Origin: Spirochaetaceae bacterium
Lineage (GTDB): Bacteria > Spirochaetota > Spirochaetia > SZUA-6 > Bin103
Assembly: GCA_028821475.1 (NCBI GenBank)
Contig: JAPPGB010000148.1
Span: forward strand, 30,340 to 94,339
Direction of reading: 5' to 3'
Length of the DNA: 64,000 bases
The translations under genes were made by a program, and so were the position numbers. Below, in pieces: positions 17,125-26,141 of the stretch (position 1 is the first letter of the stretch; each line of letters opens with the position of its first letter). The notes under the pieces are model-generated. The model worked only from the letters and a program-made list of their open reading frames with translations, ran no database searches and had not been told where the DNA came from.

Positions 17125-18396
17125 CTACAGCGCCGCGGTAAGCCGGGCGCCGAAGTCGGAGGGTTCGCTGTGTTCGACGGCGAGGTCGCCGGCGGCGTGG
17201 AAGCGCATGAAGTCGCGCATGGCGCGCGCCACCGAGGTGGCGAGCCGGGCGCTTGGCCGGACGCCCGGCTCCAGGTAGAGCTTCTTGAGCCGCAGCAAGC
17301 CGGTGGTGCGCTCCAGCTTGGGGTCGAAACGGCCCACCAAGCGGTCGCGGTCCAGGAGCGGCAGGCAGAAGTAGCCCCACTCGCGCTGCGGCCGCGGCTT
17401 GTAGCACTCCAGCACCTGCCGGAACCGCCACATCTGCTGGTCGCGCCCGTTGGCCCAGAACAGGCTGTCGAACGGGCTCAGGAAGGTGGTGCGGCGCGCG
17501 CGCAGGTCGCCGTCCGCGGCTCGCTGCAGCAGTTCCAGGTTGTCGCGGTGCACGACCAACTCGTGATCGGCGCGGTCGGCCAGCCGCGCCGTTACCGTGA
17601 CGAGCCGGCCCTCGGCCAGCAGCCGGTCGATGATCGGCCGAGCCTCGGCCTGCCTGGCATGGAAGTAGTGGGCCACCTGGGCGGGGGTGCAGATGCCGAG
17701 CGCCTTGCTCGAAATCGCCAGCAGTGCGGCCAGTGCGTCCTCGCGGGCCGGCTCGCGGCGGTCGACCCATGCCGGCAGCACGCGGTCGCGCAGGTCGTAC
17801 ACGCGCTGGAAGTTGATCCGGTTGGAGATAGCCAACGCGCCGGTGTCGTACAGGTGTTCCAGCGCGATCTTGGCGTCGTCCCAGTTCCACCAGGTGCCGG
17901 GCTGCTTCTTCTCGGTGCGGATGTCCGCCGGTCGGAGCGGCCCTTCGGCCTCGATGCGCGCCATCACCTGCCGCAGTAGCCGGGCCTTTGCGGCGTCGCG
18001 CACCCACCTGCGGTGCCAGCCGCTGCGGCCCTCCGCCCGCCGACGCATCATCGGCATCGCCAGGCGGTAGTGGGTCAGCGGAATGATGCAGGCGGCGTGC
18101 ATCCAGTTCTCGAACAGCCGCCGCCCGTTGTCCGGCCCGCCGCTGCCGCCTTCGAACAACAGGCGGTCCAGGTGGCCGGGATCGTACGTGCCGAGCCGGC
18201 TCCACAGGGTCAGGTACTGCGCCCGCCGCACCACCTGCAGGGTGTCGATCTGCACCCACCCGACCCGCTCGACGGCGGCATACACGTCGTTGGCGGAGGG
18301 ACTGCCGCCGCGCCGCAGCGGTTCACACAACCCCTGTGCATGCAGCGCCAGGGCCCGCACCGCCGCCAGCGGGTACACGGTTGCCGATCGGGTCAT
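17125..18396 (-). CDS. YcaQ/AlkX-family DNA glycosylase (winged-helix)
   Basis: A 423-residue protein of the HTH_42/DUF1006 family. The N-terminal VERVGWVQIDTLQVVRRAQY carries the QxD catalytic motif (Q-I-D) of the YcaQ interstrand-crosslink glycosylases. LWSRLGTYDPGHLDRLLFEG and FENWMHAACIIPLTHYRLAM are family blocks. The C-terminal part (TTFLSPFDSLFWANGRD, GYFCLPLLDRDRLVGRFDPK) completes the usual length. It would remove bulky or crosslinked alkylated bases. It is convergent with the exporter operon, whose ATPase stops 26 bases away. Confidence 0.88.
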   Translation of the reverse strand: MTRSATVYPLAAVRALALHAQGLCEPLRRGGSPSANDVYAAVERVGWVQIDTLQVVRRAQYLTLWSRLGTYDPGHLDRLLFEGGSGGPDNGRRLFENWMHAACIIPLTHYRLAMPMMRRRAEGRSGWHRRWVRDAAKARLLRQVMARIEAEGPLRPADIRTEKKQPGTWWNWDDAKIALEHLYDTGALAISNRINFQRVYDLRDRVLPAWVDRREPAREDALAALLAISSKALGICTPAQVAHYFHARQAEARPIIDRLLAEGRLVTVTARLADRADHELVVHRDNLELLQRAADGDLRARRTTFLSPFDSLFWANGRDQQMWRFRQVLECYKPRPQREWGYFCLPLLDRDRLVGRFDPKLERTTGLLRLKKLYLEPGVRPSARLATSVARAMRDFMRFHAAGDLAVEHSEPSDFGARLTAAL

Positions 18397-18482
18397 GCCT
18401 CAGTCCTGAACGGATCCCGTTGCTGCGTTGCCGTCGCGCGCCGGTGGTGGGCCAATATGGAGACCAAGGAGAGGGAACTCAC

Positions 18483-18698
18483 GTGAGAGATAGTCTGTCA
18501 TACAACGGATACGTCGGGTCGGTGCACTTCGACGCGGACGACGAAGTCTTCTACGGCAAAATCGTCGGCGTCGATGACCTGGTCACCTTCGAGGGTACCA
18601 TGGTAGCAGACCTCGCTGCGTCGTTTCGGGATGCGGTAGAGGATTATATCGCGCTGTGCCGGAGCATCGGGAAGCCGGCTCGCTCGACCAAGAGCTGA
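18483..18698 (+). CDS. Orphan truncated HicB-like protein
   Basis: A 71-residue protein from a GTG start with a good ribosome site (AAGGAGAG, nine bases away). GYVGSVHFDADDEVFYGKIV and EDYIALCRSIGKPA match the HicB partial RNase-H-like domain and the protein at 24369-24689. It stops just after GKPA, where full HicB proteins continue with the ribbon-helix-helix DNA-binding domain. No HicA gene lies next to it. It is either a remnant or a solitary domain that might cross-neutralise another HicA. Confidence 0.65.
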   Translation: MRDSLSYNGYVGSVHFDADDEVFYGKIVGVDDLVTFEGTMVADLAASFRDAVEDYIALCRSIGKPARSTKS

Positions 18699-18816
18699 CC
18701 GTGCAGGAGACCCTGCTGCGCGCCATCGGCCTCGCCTGAAGCGCGTCTTCCCGCCGCCCGCGGACCGCCTCCGGCTGGTGGACAAGTGCGCCGGGCATGG
18801 CACAATATCTGGCCTG

Positions 18817-19812
18817 ATGACCCAGTACATCGTCCGCCGGGTGCTCTACATGGTGCTTTCGCTGGCGGTGCTGTCGCTGGTGGCCTTCATGATCATCCAG
18901 CTCCCGCCCGGCGACTATGTGACCACCTTCGTGCACATGATGCAGCAGCGTGGCATTGCCGTGGACGAGGCGATGATGCGCGCCCTGTACGAGCGCTACG
19001 CGTTCGACCGGCCGGTGCACGAGCAGTACCTGAAGTGGATCGGCAACATCGTGCTGCGCGGCGACCTGGGCGAGTCGATGGCGTTCAACGACTCGGTGGC
19101 GGACCTGATCGCCGAACGGCTCACCCTGTCGGTGATCCTGTCGCTGGGCACGCTGATCATCACCTACATCATCGCCGTGCCGATCGGCATCTACTCCGCC
19201 ACCCATCCCTATTCGGTCGGCGACTACGCCGGCACGGTGTTCGGGTTCATCGGCCTGGCGACACCGAATTTCCTGCTGGCGCTGATCCTGATGTTCGTTA
19301 CCCTGCGCCTGTTCGGATGGAGTCCCGGCGGCCTGTTCTCGCCCGAGTTCCTGGCGGCGCCGTGGAGCCTGGCGCGCGTCTGGGACCTGATGAAGCACCT
19401 GCCGGTGCCGTTGATCGTGATCGGCACGGCAGGCACGGCCGGATTGATCCGCATCCTGCGCAGCTCGCTGGCCGACGAGCTGTCCCGCCAGTACGTGATC
19501 ACTGCGCGCGCCAAGGGCGTCGACGAGCGGCGCATCCTGTTCAAGTACCCGGTGCGCATCGCCATCAACCCGATCATCAGCGCGATCGGCTACCTGTTGC
19601 CGGGCATCGTGTCGGGCGAGGCGCTGGTGTCGATCGTGCTGAGCCTGCCCACCATCGGTCCCATGCTGCTGGACGGTCTGCGCCAGCAGGACATGTACCT
19701 GGCCAGCAGCGTGATCCTGATGCTCGGCATGCTGACCATGGTGGGCACGCTGATATCGGACATGCTGCTGGTGGTGGTCGACCCGCGCATCCGCTTCGAG
19801 CAGAAGAATTGA
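18817..19812 (+). CDS. Peptide-type ABC transporter permease (DppB-like)
   Basis: A 331-residue permease. RVLYMVLSLAVLSLVAFMII is the N-terminal helix, LPPGDYV the conserved post-helix motif, RGDLGESMAF the periplasmic motif, and VITARAKGVDERRILFKYPV the EAA loop contacting an ATPase. It ends VVVDPRIRFEQKN. It starts the second peptide importer of the window and is followed after one base by the DppC-like gene. Composition matches the genomic background, unlike the operon at 6085-10051. No ATPase gene is linked. Confidence 0.92.
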   Translation: MTQYIVRRVLYMVLSLAVLSLVAFMIIQLPPGDYVTTFVHMMQQRGIAVDEAMMRALYERYAFDRPVHEQYLKWIGNIVLRGDLGESMAFNDSVADLIAERLTLSVILSLGTLIITYIIAVPIGIYSATHPYSVGDYAGTVFGFIGLATPNFLLALILMFVTLRLFGWSPGGLFSPEFLAAPWSLARVWDLMKHLPVPLIVIGTAGTAGLIRILRSSLADELSRQYVITARAKGVDERRILFKYPVRIAINPIISAIGYLLPGIVSGEALVSIVLSLPTIGPMLLDGLRQQDMYLASSVILMLGMLTMVGTLISDMLLVVVDPRIRFEQKN

Positions 19813-19813
19813 C

Positions 19814-20944
19814 ATGGCCGACCAGGTAACCACCGCCGAGCAGCTCGAGGACGCTGCCGACGCCGCCGAACGGTACTACGTCGCGTCGAGCTGGACGCTG
19901 ATGCGGCGCAAGTTCGTCAAGCACCGCTTGGCAGTGGTCGCCTGGTTCGTGCTGGCGATCCTCTACGCGGCCGCGGCGTTCGCCGGCTTCGCGGCGCCGT
20001 ACGACCGGATCGCCAGCCGCACCGACTTTTCCATGGCGCCGCCGACGCGGGTGCGCATCCTGCACGAGGGCAGGCTGCAGGCGCCGTTCATCTACGGCCT
20101 GACCCGGCAGCGCAACCCCGAGACCCTGCTGATGGAATACCAGACCGACCCGGCACAGCGGCACCGGATCAGGCTGTTCGTGAGCGGGGACCAATACAAG
20201 GTGCTGGGCCTGATCACTGCCGACAAGCACCTGTTCGGCGTCGAGGAACCGGGCGTGATGTTCCTGTTCGGCACCGACCAGCTCGGCCGCGACATCCTGT
20301 CACGCATCATCCACGGCGCCCGCATCTCGCTCTCCATCGGACTGCTCGGCGTCGCGATGAGCTTCGTGCTCGGCTGTCTGCTCGGCGGGCTGTCCGGGTT
20401 CATCGGCGGACCGGTGGACATGGCGATTCAGCGCGCCATCGAATTCCTGCAGTCGCTGCCCACCATCCCGCTGTGGATGTCGCTGGCCGCCGCCATCCCG
20501 ATCGACTGGTCGCCGCTGCGGCGCTACTTCCTGATCACCCTGATCCTGTCGATTATCGGCTGGACCGGGCTGGCGCGCATCGTGCGCGGCAAGATCCTGC
20601 AGCTTCGCGAGGAGGACTACGTGACCGCCGCCGGCGTCAGCGGAGCCACCCGCCTGAACGTGATCGTGCGTCACATGCTGCCCAACTTTCTCGGTTACCT
20701 GATCGTCCACCTGACCCTGGAGGTGCCCGGCATGATTCTCGGCGAGACCGCGCTCAGCTTCCTCGGCATCGGCCTGCAGCCTCCGGTGGTGAGCTGGGGG
20801 GTGGCACTGCAGCAGGCCTCCAACATCCGCACCGTGGCGCTGCACCCGTGGCTGCTGATCCCGGCGCTGTTCGTGGTGCTCACGGTGCTGTGCTTCAACT
20901 TCGTGGGCGACGGCATGCGCGACGCGGCGGATCCCTACAAGTAG
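19814..20944 (+). CDS. Peptide-type ABC transporter permease (DppC-like)
   Basis: A 376-residue permease, longer than usual because of a ~100-residue periplasmic insertion after the first helix (from SRTDFSMAPP to about VEEPG). FLFGTDQLGRDILSRIIHGA is the family signature and VTAAGVSGATRLNVIVRHML the EAA loop. It ends DAADPYK. The insertion occurs in a subgroup of DppC permeases paired with large (~650 residue) binding proteins, which fits the next gene. Confidence 0.92.
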   Translation: MADQVTTAEQLEDAADAAERYYVASSWTLMRRKFVKHRLAVVAWFVLAILYAAAAFAGFAAPYDRIASRTDFSMAPPTRVRILHEGRLQAPFIYGLTRQRNPETLLMEYQTDPAQRHRIRLFVSGDQYKVLGLITADKHLFGVEEPGVMFLFGTDQLGRDILSRIIHGARISLSIGLLGVAMSFVLGCLLGGLSGFIGGPVDMAIQRAIEFLQSLPTIPLWMSLAAAIPIDWSPLRRYFLITLILSIIGWTGLARIVRGKILQLREEDYVTAAGVSGATRLNVIVRHMLPNFLGYLIVHLTLEVPGMILGETALSFLGIGLQPPVVSWGVALQQASNIRTVALHPWLLIPALFVVLTVLCFNFVGDGMRDAADPYK

Positions 20945-21036
20945 CTCGGACGCTCTGCACGCCCTGTTGCACTTATTGCACCGCACCGGGCGCATGGCAT
21001 AGGGTGACGCGGAACTCATTTTCAAAAGGAGCAGCT

Positions 21037-22998
21037 ATGCAGACTGCGAAGTGGATGCCCGTCCTGCTGGGCGCGGCATTTCTTATGGCAACGTCCGCCT
21101 GGGCGAGCGGTGGTGAAGAAGACACCGCCAGCAGCGACGCCGCGATGGCGATGGGTGGCCAGTACAAGGAAGCACCGATGCTGGCGGCGATGGTGGCGGC
21201 GGGCGAGTTGCCGCCGGTGGACGAGCGCCTGCCGATCGAGCCGAAGGTGCTGGAGGCGCTGGAGGAGATCGGTACTTACGGCGGCACCATAGAGGTGTTC
21301 GCCAACGCAAACCACCCGTGGAATGACCTGGCCGACTCGCCGGAGCGGAGCCAGTATCCCCTGCGGATGAACTTCGACGGATCGATCGAGGCGGACCAGG
21401 CCAAGGCGTACGAGCTGAGCGACGATTTCATGACCTTCACGCTGTACCTGCGCGAGGGGATGAAGTGGTCCAACGGCGACGACCTCACCTCCGAGGACTT
21501 CGTGTTCGTGAAGTACCAGATGGACGACCACGAGTCGATCGACACCTGGGGCTACCCGGGCCAGGTGGACACCGTGACCGCCATCGACGACTACACGGTG
21601 CAGATCGACTTCAAGGTGCCCTATCCGCGCATCGTGCTGAACATGCTGCACTGGCGCGGCAGCGACTGGACCGTGGTTGCGCCGAGCACCTGGCTCAAGC
21701 AGTGGCACATCGAGTACAACCCCAACGCCGACGCCAAGGCCAAGGAGGAGGGCTTCGACAACTGGGCGGAGGCGTTCAACAATCACCACACCTTCTGCTG
21801 CCCGGCCAAGGACGTCAACAAGCCGACGCTGCACCCGTGGAAGTGGAAGGAGCACACCACCACCGTCCGCATCTGGGAACGCAACCCGTTCTACTACGCG
21901 GTCGACACGGCGGGTCAGCAGCTTCCCTACATCGACCGCATCGTCAGCCAGACCGTCAACGCCGAGACCTACAAGCTGAAGGTGATCGCCGGCGAGGCGG
22001 ACTACGCGGGCGCCATGACCATCGGCGACTTCCCCTTGCTGAAGCAGAACGAGGACGCCGGCAACTACACGGTCAAGCTGGTTCCGCACGTCAATGGCGG
22101 CGACGTAACCTACACCTTCGTGCTCGACAACCTGGATCCGGTGAAGCGCGAGCTGTTCAACAACGTCGACTTCCGGCGCGCCATGTCGCTGGCGATCGAC
22201 CGCGTGGAGATCAACGAGACCGTGTGGCTTGGCCAGGCGGTTCCGCGCCAGGCAACCCTGAACAGCGATGTGAGCTTCTACAAGTCGGAGTGGGGCGAGG
22301 ATCACCCCTACAACCGCTACGCTCCCGATGAAGCCAACAGCATGCTCGACGCCCTCGGGCTGGACAAGCGCAACCGCGACGGCCTGCGGCTGATGTCCAA
22401 CGGCGAGCCGATGAGCTTCACGCTCACCTACGACGCCGGCGCGGAGGGGGCGAGCGAGCAGGAGATCCTGACCCACGAGCTGGTCAAGGAGGACTGGGCC
22501 GCGGTCGGCGTGGAGATCAAGCTCAACCCGCTCGACAGCGACCTGATCCGCCAGGTGGAGACCGAGGGCACCATGGACGTGCGCGCCACCCGCACCTCGG
22601 GCATGGAGATGTACGACTTCCTGTCCGGCAACGGGGGCATGCTGGGCGTCGGCCATCGCGGCGCCGGCCGGTTCTACTCCTGGTGGGGCGGCGAACGCGG
22701 CAACGTGCCGGAGGCCGACCGCATCGGCGAGCCGCCGCCGGAGGACCTCGCCATGCTGTACCAGTTGGGCCGCGCCGACATGCAGTCCACGCTGTTCGGC
22801 AGCCAGGAATACCGCGACGTGCGCACCAAGATCTTCGATCTGCACGCCGACAAGTTGTGGACCATCGGCGTGGTCGGCATGGCGCCCTACCCGCTGGTAG
22901 TGCGCAACAACCTCGGCAACGTGCCGCGCGTGCTGCCGCCGTGGGCGGAAGCGTGGCTGACCATGAACTACTACTCCAACATGTGGTACTTCAAGTAG
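21037..22998 (+). CDS. Family 5 ABC transporter solute-binding protein
   Basis: A 653-residue exported protein. An AAAAGGAGC ribosome site lies six bases before the ATG. The signal peptide WMPVLLGAAFLMATSAWA is followed by SGGEED. The core shows DFMTFTLYLREGMKWSNGDD, SEDFVFVKYQMDDHE and NNVDFRRAMSLAIDRVEINE, all landmarks of SBP_bac_5. Residues 45-75 (EAPMLAAMVAAGELPPVDER) match the partial protein at 1-683. It lies last in its operon, after both permeases, the opposite of the first importer, and ends in a strong terminator. The ligand is unknown. Confidence 0.93.
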   Translation: MQTAKWMPVLLGAAFLMATSAWASGGEEDTASSDAAMAMGGQYKEAPMLAAMVAAGELPPVDERLPIEPKVLEALEEIGTYGGTIEVFANANHPWNDLADSPERSQYPLRMNFDGSIEADQAKAYELSDDFMTFTLYLREGMKWSNGDDLTSEDFVFVKYQMDDHESIDTWGYPGQVDTVTAIDDYTVQIDFKVPYPRIVLNMLHWRGSDWTVVAPSTWLKQWHIEYNPNADAKAKEEGFDNWAEAFNNHHTFCCPAKDVNKPTLHPWKWKEHTTTVRIWERNPFYYAVDTAGQQLPYIDRIVSQTVNAETYKLKVIAGEADYAGAMTIGDFPLLKQNEDAGNYTVKLVPHVNGGDVTYTFVLDNLDPVKRELFNNVDFRRAMSLAIDRVEINETVWLGQAVPRQATLNSDVSFYKSEWGEDHPYNRYAPDEANSMLDALGLDKRNRDGLRLMSNGEPMSFTLTYDAGAEGASEQEILTHELVKEDWAAVGVEIKLNPLDSDLIRQVETEGTMDVRATRTSGMEMYDFLSGNGGMLGVGHRGAGRFYSWWGGERGNVPEADRIGEPPPEDLAMLYQLGRADMQSTLFGSQEYRDVRTKIFDLHADKLWTIGVVGMAPYPLVVRNNLGNVPRVLPPWAEAWLTMNYYSNMWYFK

Positions 22999-23026
22999 TT
23001 AAGGTCCGACAGAACGACTCGACATG

Positions 23027-23052
23027 GCGCCCCGCTTCGGCGGGGCGCTTTC
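23027..23052 (+). terminator. Intrinsic terminator after the second peptide importer
   Basis: A 9-bp perfect stem (GCGCCCCGC with GCGGGGCGC) is closed by a UUCG tetraloop and followed by a short TTTCGTT tail. It lies 28 bases after the stop of the binding-protein gene and also separates it from the convergent SDR gene. Confidence 0.8.
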
Positions 23053-23067
23053 GTTCGCGGGCGCGGG

Positions 23068-23922
23068 TCAGGCCGGCCAGAGCTGGGCGCCGCCGTCGAC
23101 GCGCAGTATCTGGCCGGAGATGTAGGACGAGTCGTCGGTGACCAGGAACTCCACGGTGCGGGCGATCTCGGCCGGCCAGCCGTAGCGGGTCAGGTTGCCG
23201 CCCTCCACCTGCCGCTCTGCCCGCGGGGTGCGGCTGGCCAGGAAGCGCGGCGTGACGATCTCGCCCGGCGCGATGGCGTTGACGTTCACGTTGACCGGCC
23301 GCAGTTGCGAGGCGAGGGCGCGCGTGTAGTGGTGCACGGCCGCTTTGGCACAGCCGTAGATCACCTCCGAGGCGCGCCCGAGCAGGCCGGCGACGCTGCC
23401 CACGTTGACAATCCAGCCGCGCCCGCGGTCCGCCATCTCCGGGGCCACCTCCCGGCACGGCAGGATGCAGGTGAGCAGGTTGCGGTCCAGGACGGTGCGG
23501 ATGTCGGTCAGCGAGATGCCGAGCGCATCGTTGGAGGCCGGCTTGCCGGCACGCTCACCGGTGGTGCCCTGGGAGCCGATGTCGCCGCCGGCGTTGTTGA
23601 CCAGGATGTGGATGGCACCGAACCGGTCGCGGATCTGCCCGCACAGCGCCTTGACGGTGTCCTCGCTGGTCAGGTCACCGTGCACGGCCAGTACCTCGGC
23701 GCCGGTCTGCTCGGCGACCTCCGCGGCCACCGCGTCCAGCGAGTCGGCCTCGCCGAAGGCGCGCGTGGAGGTGGGGCTGGTGCCGTGGATCGCCACCCGT
23801 GCGCCGAGGGCCGCCAGGTGGCCGGCCACCACCCGGCCGATGCCGCGCGAGGACCCGGTCACCCACGCCACCTTGCCGGCCAACCGCCCGGCGCCTGCTT
23901 CGTTGTTCGTCGCTGCTGCCAT
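23068..23922 (-). CDS. Short-chain dehydrogenase/reductase (SDR)
   Basis: A 284-residue SDR enzyme starting MAAATNNEAGAG, chosen because GGGAG lies five bases upstream. The cofactor motif is WVTGSSRGIGRVVAG (TGxxxGIG), followed by LVNNAGGDIG (NNAG), the catalytic Ser in IVNVGSVAGLLG, and YGCAK (YxxxK). The C-terminal SGQILRVDGG is the classic SDR end. It should oxidise or reduce a hydroxyl or keto group with NAD(P). It stands alone, convergent with the peptide importer. Confidence 0.9.
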   Translation of the reverse strand: MAAATNNEAGAGRLAGKVAWVTGSSRGIGRVVAGHLAALGARVAIHGTSPTSTRAFGEADSLDAVAAEVAEQTGAEVLAVHGDLTSEDTVKALCGQIRDRFGAIHILVNNAGGDIGSQGTTGERAGKPASNDALGISLTDIRTVLDRNLLTCILPCREVAPEMADRGRGWIVNVGSVAGLLGRASEVIYGCAKAAVHHYTRALASQLRPVNVNVNAIAPGEIVTPRFLASRTPRAERQVEGGNLTRYGWPAEIARTVEFLVTDDSSYISGQILRVDGGAQLWPA

Positions 23923-24039
23923 GTTCTCTCCCAATGCTCAATGTCGAGGCTCAATGTCGAGTCGGTGCGCGTACTCTGCCACGGCTGCGGCGCGTTGCGA
24001 TAGAGCGCTGCGAGCGCTACGTCACGCGCTTGCCAAAAA

Positions 24040-24056
24040 ATATCACTAAACGATAT
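24040..24056. promoter_or_regulatory. Inverted repeat upstream of hicA
   Basis: ATATC and GATAT form an inverted repeat separated by seven bases, in an AT-rich patch (AAAAAATATCACTAAACG) unlike the surrounding GC-rich DNA, ending 10 bases before the HicA start. HicAB operons are repressed by HicB through its DNA-binding tail, so this is a plausible operator or promoter. I did not find unambiguous -35/-10 boxes. Confidence 0.4.
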
Positions 24057-24066
24057 CCTTGGTTCG

Positions 24067-24324
24067 GTGAATCACACTCAGCGGAGAACCCTTTCGGCTA
24101 TCTTCGCTCGGCCCACCAAATCGGATATTCGATGGGATGAGATTGAGTCACTGCTTCGAGCCCTGGGCGCGACAGTGACCCAGAGGCGCGGTTCGCGGGT
24201 AGGGATCGACCTGAACGGAGTTCGGGCTCACGCGCACACCCCCCACCCGCACCGGGTCGCGAGGAAGGCCGTGGTCGACTCGATGAGGAGATTCCTGAGC
24301 GAAGCCGGGGTAGAACCGCCATGA
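24067..24324 (+). CDS. hicA: HicA-type mRNA interferase toxin
   Basis: An 85-residue protein from a GTG start. SDIRWDEIESLLRALGATVT, the segment RRGSRVGIDLNGVRAHAHTPHP with the HicA-type central His, and the C-terminal VVDSMRRFLSEAGVEPP fit the HicA double-stranded-RNA-binding fold. HicA toxins cleave mRNA and block growth until HicB binds them. The antitoxin gene follows after 44 bases, in the standard hicA-hicB order. Confidence 0.82.
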   Translation: MNHTQRRTLSAIFARPTKSDIRWDEIESLLRALGATVTQRRGSRVGIDLNGVRAHAHTPHPHRVARKAVVDSMRRFLSEAGVEPP

Positions 24325-24368
24325 GCGAGCCGTGACCGGATGGGCGACCACAATTGCGAGGTGGAAGA

Positions 24369-24689
24369 ATGATTGCCTACAAGGGATACCAGGCAGCGAT
24401 TGTATTCGATCATGAAGCAGAGGTGTTTCACGGGGAAGTTGTCGGCACTCGCGACGTGATCTTTTTCGAGGCGACCTCCGTGGAAGAACTGAAGAAGGAG
24501 TTTCAATTCTCCATCGACGACTATCTGGCGATGTGCGCCGAGAAGGGGCAGCCCCCGGACAAGCCATTTTCCGGCAAGATTCCGCTACGGATCAGTTCGG
24601 AAGTTCATCGCGCCGCGACCGCTGCGGCCAAGGCCGACAGAAAAAGCCTCAACGCATGGCTGGCCACGGTCATCGAGCGAGCGATATGA
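24369..24689 (+). CDS. hicB: HicB-type antitoxin
   Basis: A 106-residue protein (MIAYKGYQAAIVFDHEAEVF) with GAGGTGG upstream of the ATG. The N-terminal partial RNase-H-like domain ends at about residue 65. KPFSGKIPLRISSEVHRAAT plus DRKSLNAWLATVIERAI form the C-terminal ribbon-helix-helix domain that binds the operator. It neutralises the HicA encoded upstream. Compare the tail-less orphan at 18483-18698, which has the same N-terminal domain. Confidence 0.85.
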   Translation: MIAYKGYQAAIVFDHEAEVFHGEVVGTRDVIFFEATSVEELKKEFQFSIDDYLAMCAEKGQPPDKPFSGKIPLRISSEVHRAATAAAKADRKSLNAWLATVIERAI

Positions 24690-24705
24690 CGAGGGCGTGC
24701 CGGCT

Positions 24706-24906
24706 ATGAGTAGCGAATGGAGCGCAACCAGAACTACCACCTTCCCGCGACGGTGCTGCGGGTCACTCGAATCCGGTGCGGCGCGAGACGCGGCAGCGCG
24801 CGAGATGGCGGTTCGCGCGCTCGACGACTCGTTCGCCCGGCTCAGCCGTCCGATGGGGCCTCACCGCTGGACTCGACAGGATCTGCATGAGCGTCGCCCC
24901 GGTTGA
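24706..24906 (+). pseudogene. Possible remnant of a small antitoxin-like gene
   Basis: A 66-codon frame whose second half reads AARDAAAREMAVRALDDSFA followed by GPHRWTRQDLHER. It looks protein-like and resembles tails of small antitoxins. The first half (MSSEWSATRTTT) does not look coherent, and another frame there reads NYHLPATVLRVTR. A frameshifted remnant is the best guess, with low certainty. Confidence 0.25.
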
Positions 24907-24960
24907 ACCTCGGACCAGGCAGCCTCTCGATACCGGTTGCAGGGCCGTCAGGGGCCGGCA

Positions 24961-26121
24961 GTGGCCGTTAGCCTGAGTTCGTACCGCGCCGCGCTGGCGG
25001 GGCTGGTGTCAGCGGGGATTCGTTCGCGGACCGTTGCCGGAGTGAACGGGCTGACGGTCCACTTCCTGGAGGCCGGCCGGCAGAGCGAGGGGCGCCCGCT
25101 GCTGGTGTTGCTGCACGGGTTCCCGGAGCTGGGCTATAGCTGGCGCAAGGTGATGCCGGCCCTGGCCGCCGCCGGCTACTACGTGATCGCGCCCGATCAG
25201 CGCGGCTACGGCGCGACCCGGGGCTGGGATGCCTCCTTCGACGGCGACCTGGCGCCGTTTCGCTCATTCAACCTGGTGCGCGACGTGCTCGGCATCGTCA
25301 CCGCGCTCGGCTACGAGCGGGTGCACGCCGTGATCGGCCACGACGCCGGCGCCGGGGTGGCCGGCTGGTGCAGCCTGCTGCACCCCGACATCTTCGCGGC
25401 GGTGGCGATGATGAGCGCTCCGTTCGGCGGGCCGCCGGCGCGCCGCCCGGTACCGGATGGACGCCCCCAGATGGCGGCGTTCGACGCCCAACTGGCGGCC
25501 CTGCAGCCGCCGCGCAAGCACTACCAGTGGTACTACTCGTCGCGCTCCGCCAACGCCGACATGATGGAGTGCCCGCAGGGGCTGCACGCGTTCCTGCGCG
25601 GCTACTACCACTACAAGAGCGCCGACTGGCGGGGCAACACCCCCTACCGGCTGCGCGGCTGGACCGCCACCGAGCTGGCCAAGCTGCCCACCTACTACGT
25701 CATGAACCGCGCCGACACCATGCCGGAAGCGGTGGCGCCGTTCACTCCGTCACCCGAGGTGGCCGCCGCGTGCCGCTGGCTGCCGGACGAGGAGCTGGCG
25801 GTGTACTGCGCCGCCTACGCCGCCACCGGCTTCCAGGGCGGCCTGCAGTGGTACCGGTGCGGCACCGGCGGCGTCGGAGTGGGGGAGCAGCAGATCTTCG
25901 CGGGGCGCACCATCGACGTGCCCGCCTGCTTCATTTCCGGCGCCGCCGACTGGGGCGTGTTCCAGAGCCCCGGCGCCTACGAACGCATGCGCGACGAAGT
26001 GTGCACGCGCACGCTCGGCTGCCACCTGCTGCCGGGCGCCGGCCACTGGGTGCAGCAGGAGCAGCCTGAGCGGGTCACCGAGCTGTTGCTGGAGTTCCTG
26101 CGCACCGCCGGCGCCGCGTAG
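24961..26121 (+). CDS. Alpha/beta hydrolase, epoxide-hydrolase-like
   Basis: A 386-residue protein from a GTG start. VLLHGFPELGYSWRKVMPAL carries the HGxP oxyanion motif. The nucleophile elbow is VIGHDAGAGVAG (Asp), as in epoxide hydrolases and haloalkane dehalogenases. The catalytic His is in GAGHWVQQEQPE, and the acid is probably in FISGAADWG. The central ~120 residues form the cap domain. It should hydrolyse an epoxide or related ester in the cytoplasm. It is convergent with the J-domain gene 20 bases away, and no linked pathway genes are visible. Confidence 0.85.
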   Translation: MAVSLSSYRAALAGLVSAGIRSRTVAGVNGLTVHFLEAGRQSEGRPLLVLLHGFPELGYSWRKVMPALAAAGYYVIAPDQRGYGATRGWDASFDGDLAPFRSFNLVRDVLGIVTALGYERVHAVIGHDAGAGVAGWCSLLHPDIFAAVAMMSAPFGGPPARRPVPDGRPQMAAFDAQLAALQPPRKHYQWYYSSRSANADMMECPQGLHAFLRGYYHYKSADWRGNTPYRLRGWTATELAKLPTYYVMNRADTMPEAVAPFTPSPEVAAACRWLPDEELAVYCAAYAATGFQGGLQWYRCGTGGVGVGEQQIFAGRTIDVPACFISGAADWGVFQSPGAYERMRDEVCTRTLGCHLLPGAGHWVQQEQPERVTELLLEFLRTAGAA

Positions 26122-26141
26122 CGTCGCTCGCGGGGCCGGCC

